From assembly GCF_022012395.1 (NCBI RefSeq), contig NZ_JAKLTQ010000009.1, positions 98,323 to 162,322 of the forward strand: DNA of 64,000 bases, written 5' to 3'. Below are positions 61,889 to 64,000 of this stretch, piece by piece. The notes under the pieces are model-generated. The model did no database searches. It saw nothing but the letters and a program-made list of their open reading frames with translations, and was not told the DNA's origin. The position numbers and the translations under genes were made by a program. This DNA is from Arthrobacter hankyongi (GTDB taxonomy: Bacteria > Actinomycetota > Actinomycetes > Actinomycetales > Micrococcaceae). Every line of letters starts with the position of its first letter. The first letter of the stretch is position 1.

Positions 61889-62536
61889 TTAGGCGGGCTG
61901 CCATTCGCCGGTCACCAGGTAGGTGACCTTGCGCGCCACCGACACCCCGTGGTCCGCGAAGCGCTCGAAGTACCGGCTGGCCAGGGACACGTCCACGGTC
62001 GTCGGTGCCGAGGCGGCCCAGTCCGGGGAAGCAATGGCCGTGAAGACCCCGGCATGCAGCTCGTTGACCCGGGCATTGTGGGCGTTGATCTCGTTGGCCA
62101 GCTTCAGGTCCCGGTTATCCAGCAACCCGGTGAGCTTGCGGGCAATGGCGATGTCCAGTTCGGCCATCTCGGCGAAAGTGTCCTTCATGGACTCCGGTAC
62201 CACGTGCTCCGGGAACCGCATCCGGGCCAGCTGGGCGACGTGCCGCGCCAGGTCGCCCATGCGCTCGAGCGAGGCGCTCATCCGCAGCGCACCGACGATC
62301 ATCCGCAGGTCCGAGGCGACCGGACCCTGCAGCGCGAGAATGTCGATGGCCCGTTCGTCCAGGTCCCGCTGCAGGAAATCGATCCGTGCGTCCGCGGCAA
62401 TGACGTCCTGCGCCAGTTCGGTGTCCGCCATGGTGAAAGCCTCGTTGGCCTTCTCCATGGCTTCGGTGACCAACTGGGCAATCTCGATCAGTTCCTCGCC
62501 TACCTGGTGAAGTTCGGCCTGGAAAACCTTGCGCAC
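61889..62536 (-). CDS. phoU: Phosphate signalling regulator PhoU
   Basis: 215 residues in two three-helix PhoU repeats (about 5-110 and 115-205). The metal-binding E/D motifs are ARIDFLQRDLDERAI and NDRDLKLANEINAHN-like residues. It links the Pst transporter to the SenX3 kinase and keeps the PHO regulon off when phosphate is ample. GTG start (MRKVF) with AAAGGATC. It is divergent from senX3 across a PHO-type box. Confidence 0.95.
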   Translation of the reverse strand: MRKVFQAELHQVGEELIEIAQLVTEAMEKANEAFTMADTELAQDVIAADARIDFLQRDLDERAIDILALQGPVASDLRMIVGALRMSASLERMGDLARHVAQLARMRFPEHVVPESMKDTFAEMAELDIAIARKLTGLLDNRDLKLANEINAHNARVNELHAGVFTAIASPDWAASAPTTVDVSLASRYFERFADHGVSVARKVTYLVTGEWQPA

Positions 62537-62587
62537 TGAGAGATCCTTTCGATAGCCCTAAGCTCGGCGGTGGTCATAGGCATGGCC

Positions 62588-62653
62588 ACCATAGTTGGAC
62601 GCTGCCAGTGCAGCATGAACTGCCGGCATGCTTTTTATGAACGTTAGTTGAAC
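62588..62653 (-). promoter_or_regulatory. PHO-type box and promoter between phoU and senX3
   Basis: Minus strand: GTTCA repeats start at 62653, 62642 and 62620, spaced 11 and 22 bases, the direct-repeat phasing of PhoP/RegX3-type boxes (GTTCAAC, GTTCATA, GTTCATG). A TATGGT -10 for phoU follows at 62593-62588. The box could be used by RegX3 to control phoU and perhaps senX3. Confidence 0.65.
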
Positions 62654-62700
62654 CCCCGTCCGAAAGCCACAAAGGGGCGTGGGGCCCGGAAACCAGCCGT

Positions 62701-62706
62701 TAAGCT
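62701..62706 (+). promoter_or_regulatory. Leaderless -10 box of senX3
   Basis: TAAGCT ends 6 bases before the GTG at 62713. Confidence 0.55.
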
Positions 62707-62712
62707 GGTTAC

Positions 62713-63924
62713 GTGACTCCACTGATCATCGCGCTGCTTTCGGGGCTCATCGGCCTCGCACTGGGTGCCTTTGGCGTCCTGGCGTTCCACCTGAGCGAGC
62801 GCCAGCGGCGGGAGCGCGTCGAGGTCGGGGAGCCGGTGCTGCCCGAGGGGGCCGCCGAGGTGCTCTCGGTGATCGGGCGGGCCTACGTGATCGTGGATGT
62901 GATCGACGGCGTGGTCCGGGCCAGCCCCGCCGCCTACGCCTTCGGGCTCGTCCGCGGGCACACGGTGGTGCACAAGGAGCTGCTGGAGCTGACCGGCCGG
63001 GTGCGCCGCGACGGCGTGATCGAGGAACGGCAGCTGGAGCTGCCGCGCGGGCCGCTGGGCCAGGGCACCATCATCGTCCAGGTCCGGGTTGCGCCGATCG
63101 GGGACGAGTACATCCTGCTGCTGGCCGATGACCGGACCGAGATCACCCGGACCGAAGCGATGCGCAACGACTTCGTCGCCAACGTCTCGCACGAACTGAA
63201 GACCCCCGTCGGGGCCATTTCCCTGCTTGCCGAAACGATTGAGGGCGCCGCCGACGACGAAGTCGCCGTGCGCCGGTTCGCCAAACGCATGCAGAAGGAA
63301 TCGGTGCGGCTGACCGCGCTGGTCCAGGACATTATCGAACTGGGCCGGCTGCAGGGCGCCGACGTGGTGCGGAGCGGCAGGCCGGTGGACCTCAACGCCG
63401 TGGTGGCCGAGGCGGTGGACCGGAACAAGCTGCCGGCCGAGGCCAAGGACATCAGCATCGTCGTCGGCGGGAAGCTGTCCCTGCCCGTCTTCGGGGACCA
63501 GGACCTGCTGATGACGGCGCTGCGCAACCTGATCGACAACGCGATCCGCTACGCCCCGGAGCACACCAAGGTCGGGGTGGGACTGCGCTCGCGCGAAGGG
63601 CTGGCGGTCATCTCGGTGACCGACCAGGGGCCGGGCATCCCGCCGGACGAGCAGGAGCGTATCTTTGAACGCTTCTACCGGGTGGATGCCGCCCGGTCCC
63701 GCCAGACCGGCGGCACCGGCCTGGGGCTGAGCATCGTCAAGCACGTCATCGCCCAGCACGGCGGCGAAGTGTCGGTCTGGTCGCAGCCGGGCCAGGGATC
63801 CACCTTTACCGTGCGCCTGCCCGAAATGGAGCAGGACCTGGATGAAGGCCAGGCCGGGGACACCCCGGCCAGCCAGCGCACCGATGGTGCCGAAGATAGC
63901 CGCGAACAAGGAGTGAGTGCTTGA
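62713..63924 (+). CDS. senX3: Phosphate-sensing histidine kinase SenX3
   Basis: 403 residues. One N-terminal membrane helix is evident (about 3-25); a PAS-like domain follows (about 50-145, AYVIVDVIDGVVRASPAAYAFG). His159 in VSHELKTP is the phosphoacceptor. The ATPase domain has N box LIDNAIRYAPE (about 272-282), DQGPGIP and GGTGLGLSIVKHV. It phosphorylates RegX3 when phosphate is low. The stop overlaps regX3 by 4 bases (TTGA). Confidence 0.95.
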   Translation: MTPLIIALLSGLIGLALGAFGVLAFHLSERQRRERVEVGEPVLPEGAAEVLSVIGRAYVIVDVIDGVVRASPAAYAFGLVRGHTVVHKELLELTGRVRRDGVIEERQLELPRGPLGQGTIIVQVRVAPIGDEYILLLADDRTEITRTEAMRNDFVANVSHELKTPVGAISLLAETIEGAADDEVAVRRFAKRMQKESVRLTALVQDIIELGRLQGADVVRSGRPVDLNAVVAEAVDRNKLPAEAKDISIVVGGKLSLPVFGDQDLLMTALRNLIDNAIRYAPEHTKVGVGLRSREGLAVISVTDQGPGIPPDEQERIFERFYRVDAARSRQTGGTGLGLSIVKHVIAQHGGEVSVWSQPGQGSTFTVRLPEMEQDLDEGQAGDTPASQRTDGAEDSREQGVSA

Positions 63925-64000
63925 CCCGCATTTTGATCGTCGAGGACGAAGAGTCGCTGAGCGATCCGCTGAGCTACCTCTTGGACAAAGAGGGCTTCGA
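63921..64000 (+). CDS. regX3: Response regulator RegX3 (partial, cut by window end)
   Basis: The visible 26 codons read TRILIVEDEESLSDPLSYLL, then DKEGF, the start of a receiver domain with the acidic pair EDEE. TTG start overlaps the senX3 stop (TTGA) after AAGGAG. The rest lies outside the window. As in other actinobacteria it should switch on phosphate-starvation genes. Confidence 0.92.
   Translation, partial: MTRILIVEDEESLSDPLSYLLDKEGF

Overview
The window looks like chromosome of a high-GC actinobacterium of the Micrococcaceae (Arthrobacter-like). The reasons are GC-rich codon use throughout; senX3-regX3 facing phoU with an 11-bp-phased PHO-type box; a Bpa/PafE proteasome activator ending in GQYL; DUF2516 and CstA-YbdD genes; and at least ten genes whose start codon lies 6-8 bases after a TAnnnT -10 box (leaderless mRNAs). 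This assignment is inferred from gene content. I see no rRNA, CRISPR array, prophage or insertion sequence; there are two tRNA genes (Ser-UGA, Thr-CGU).

Layout. 1-6.6 kb: a sugar-acid catabolic locus. A TIM-barrel enzyme and an MFS permease are read leftwards, and a D-apionate-lactonase-like protein and an SDR dehydrogenase rightwards, with a FadR-type GntR regulator between them. The same 14-bp palindrome overlaps the -35 box of both promoters. 6.7-9.7 kb: a Tat-signal protein and a multicopper oxidase whose copper motifs come in permuted order. 9.8-16 kb: prolyl oligopeptidase, AraC regulator, VOC protein, FAD/NAD(P)-binding protein, DM13 protein. 16-20.5 kb: a secreted nuclease/5'-nucleotidase operon, probably for phosphate or nucleotide scavenging from extracellular DNA. 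20.7-29.5 kb: VOC protein, tRNA-Ser, quinone oxidoreductase, cstA-ybdD, bpa, malQ. 29.6-35 kb: a patchy region with a frameshifted small gene, an EVE-like/HNH predicted restriction endonuclease, an HD-domain protein, an Ala/Lys-rich secreted protein, yqeY, and a deletion scar joining two truncated divergent genes. 35.2-40.5 kb: amino-acid permease, zinc alcohol dehydrogenase, Bcr/CflA-type efflux pump, XRE regulator, cupin. 40.6-47 kb: an M16-peptidase/PH-like fusion and a TetR-controlled FtsX-type ABC exporter. 47-52.5 kb: a decayed acetyltransferase gene, membrane proteins, BetT, tRNA-Thr. 52.7-64 kb: housekeeping genes (HAD phosphatase, secreted peptidase, holB-tmk, PLP sulfur enzyme, methyltransferase, aldo/keto reductase, gpmA, phoU, senX3, start of regX3).

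The parts most worth follow-up are the two-operator apionate-type locus, the permuted multicopper oxidase with its Tat partner, the EVE/HNH nuclease, the mirrored TetR operator with a promoter in each direction, a family of long intergenic hairpins, and the deletion scar at about 34.4 kb. I found no CRISPR-like or large multi-gene defence system.
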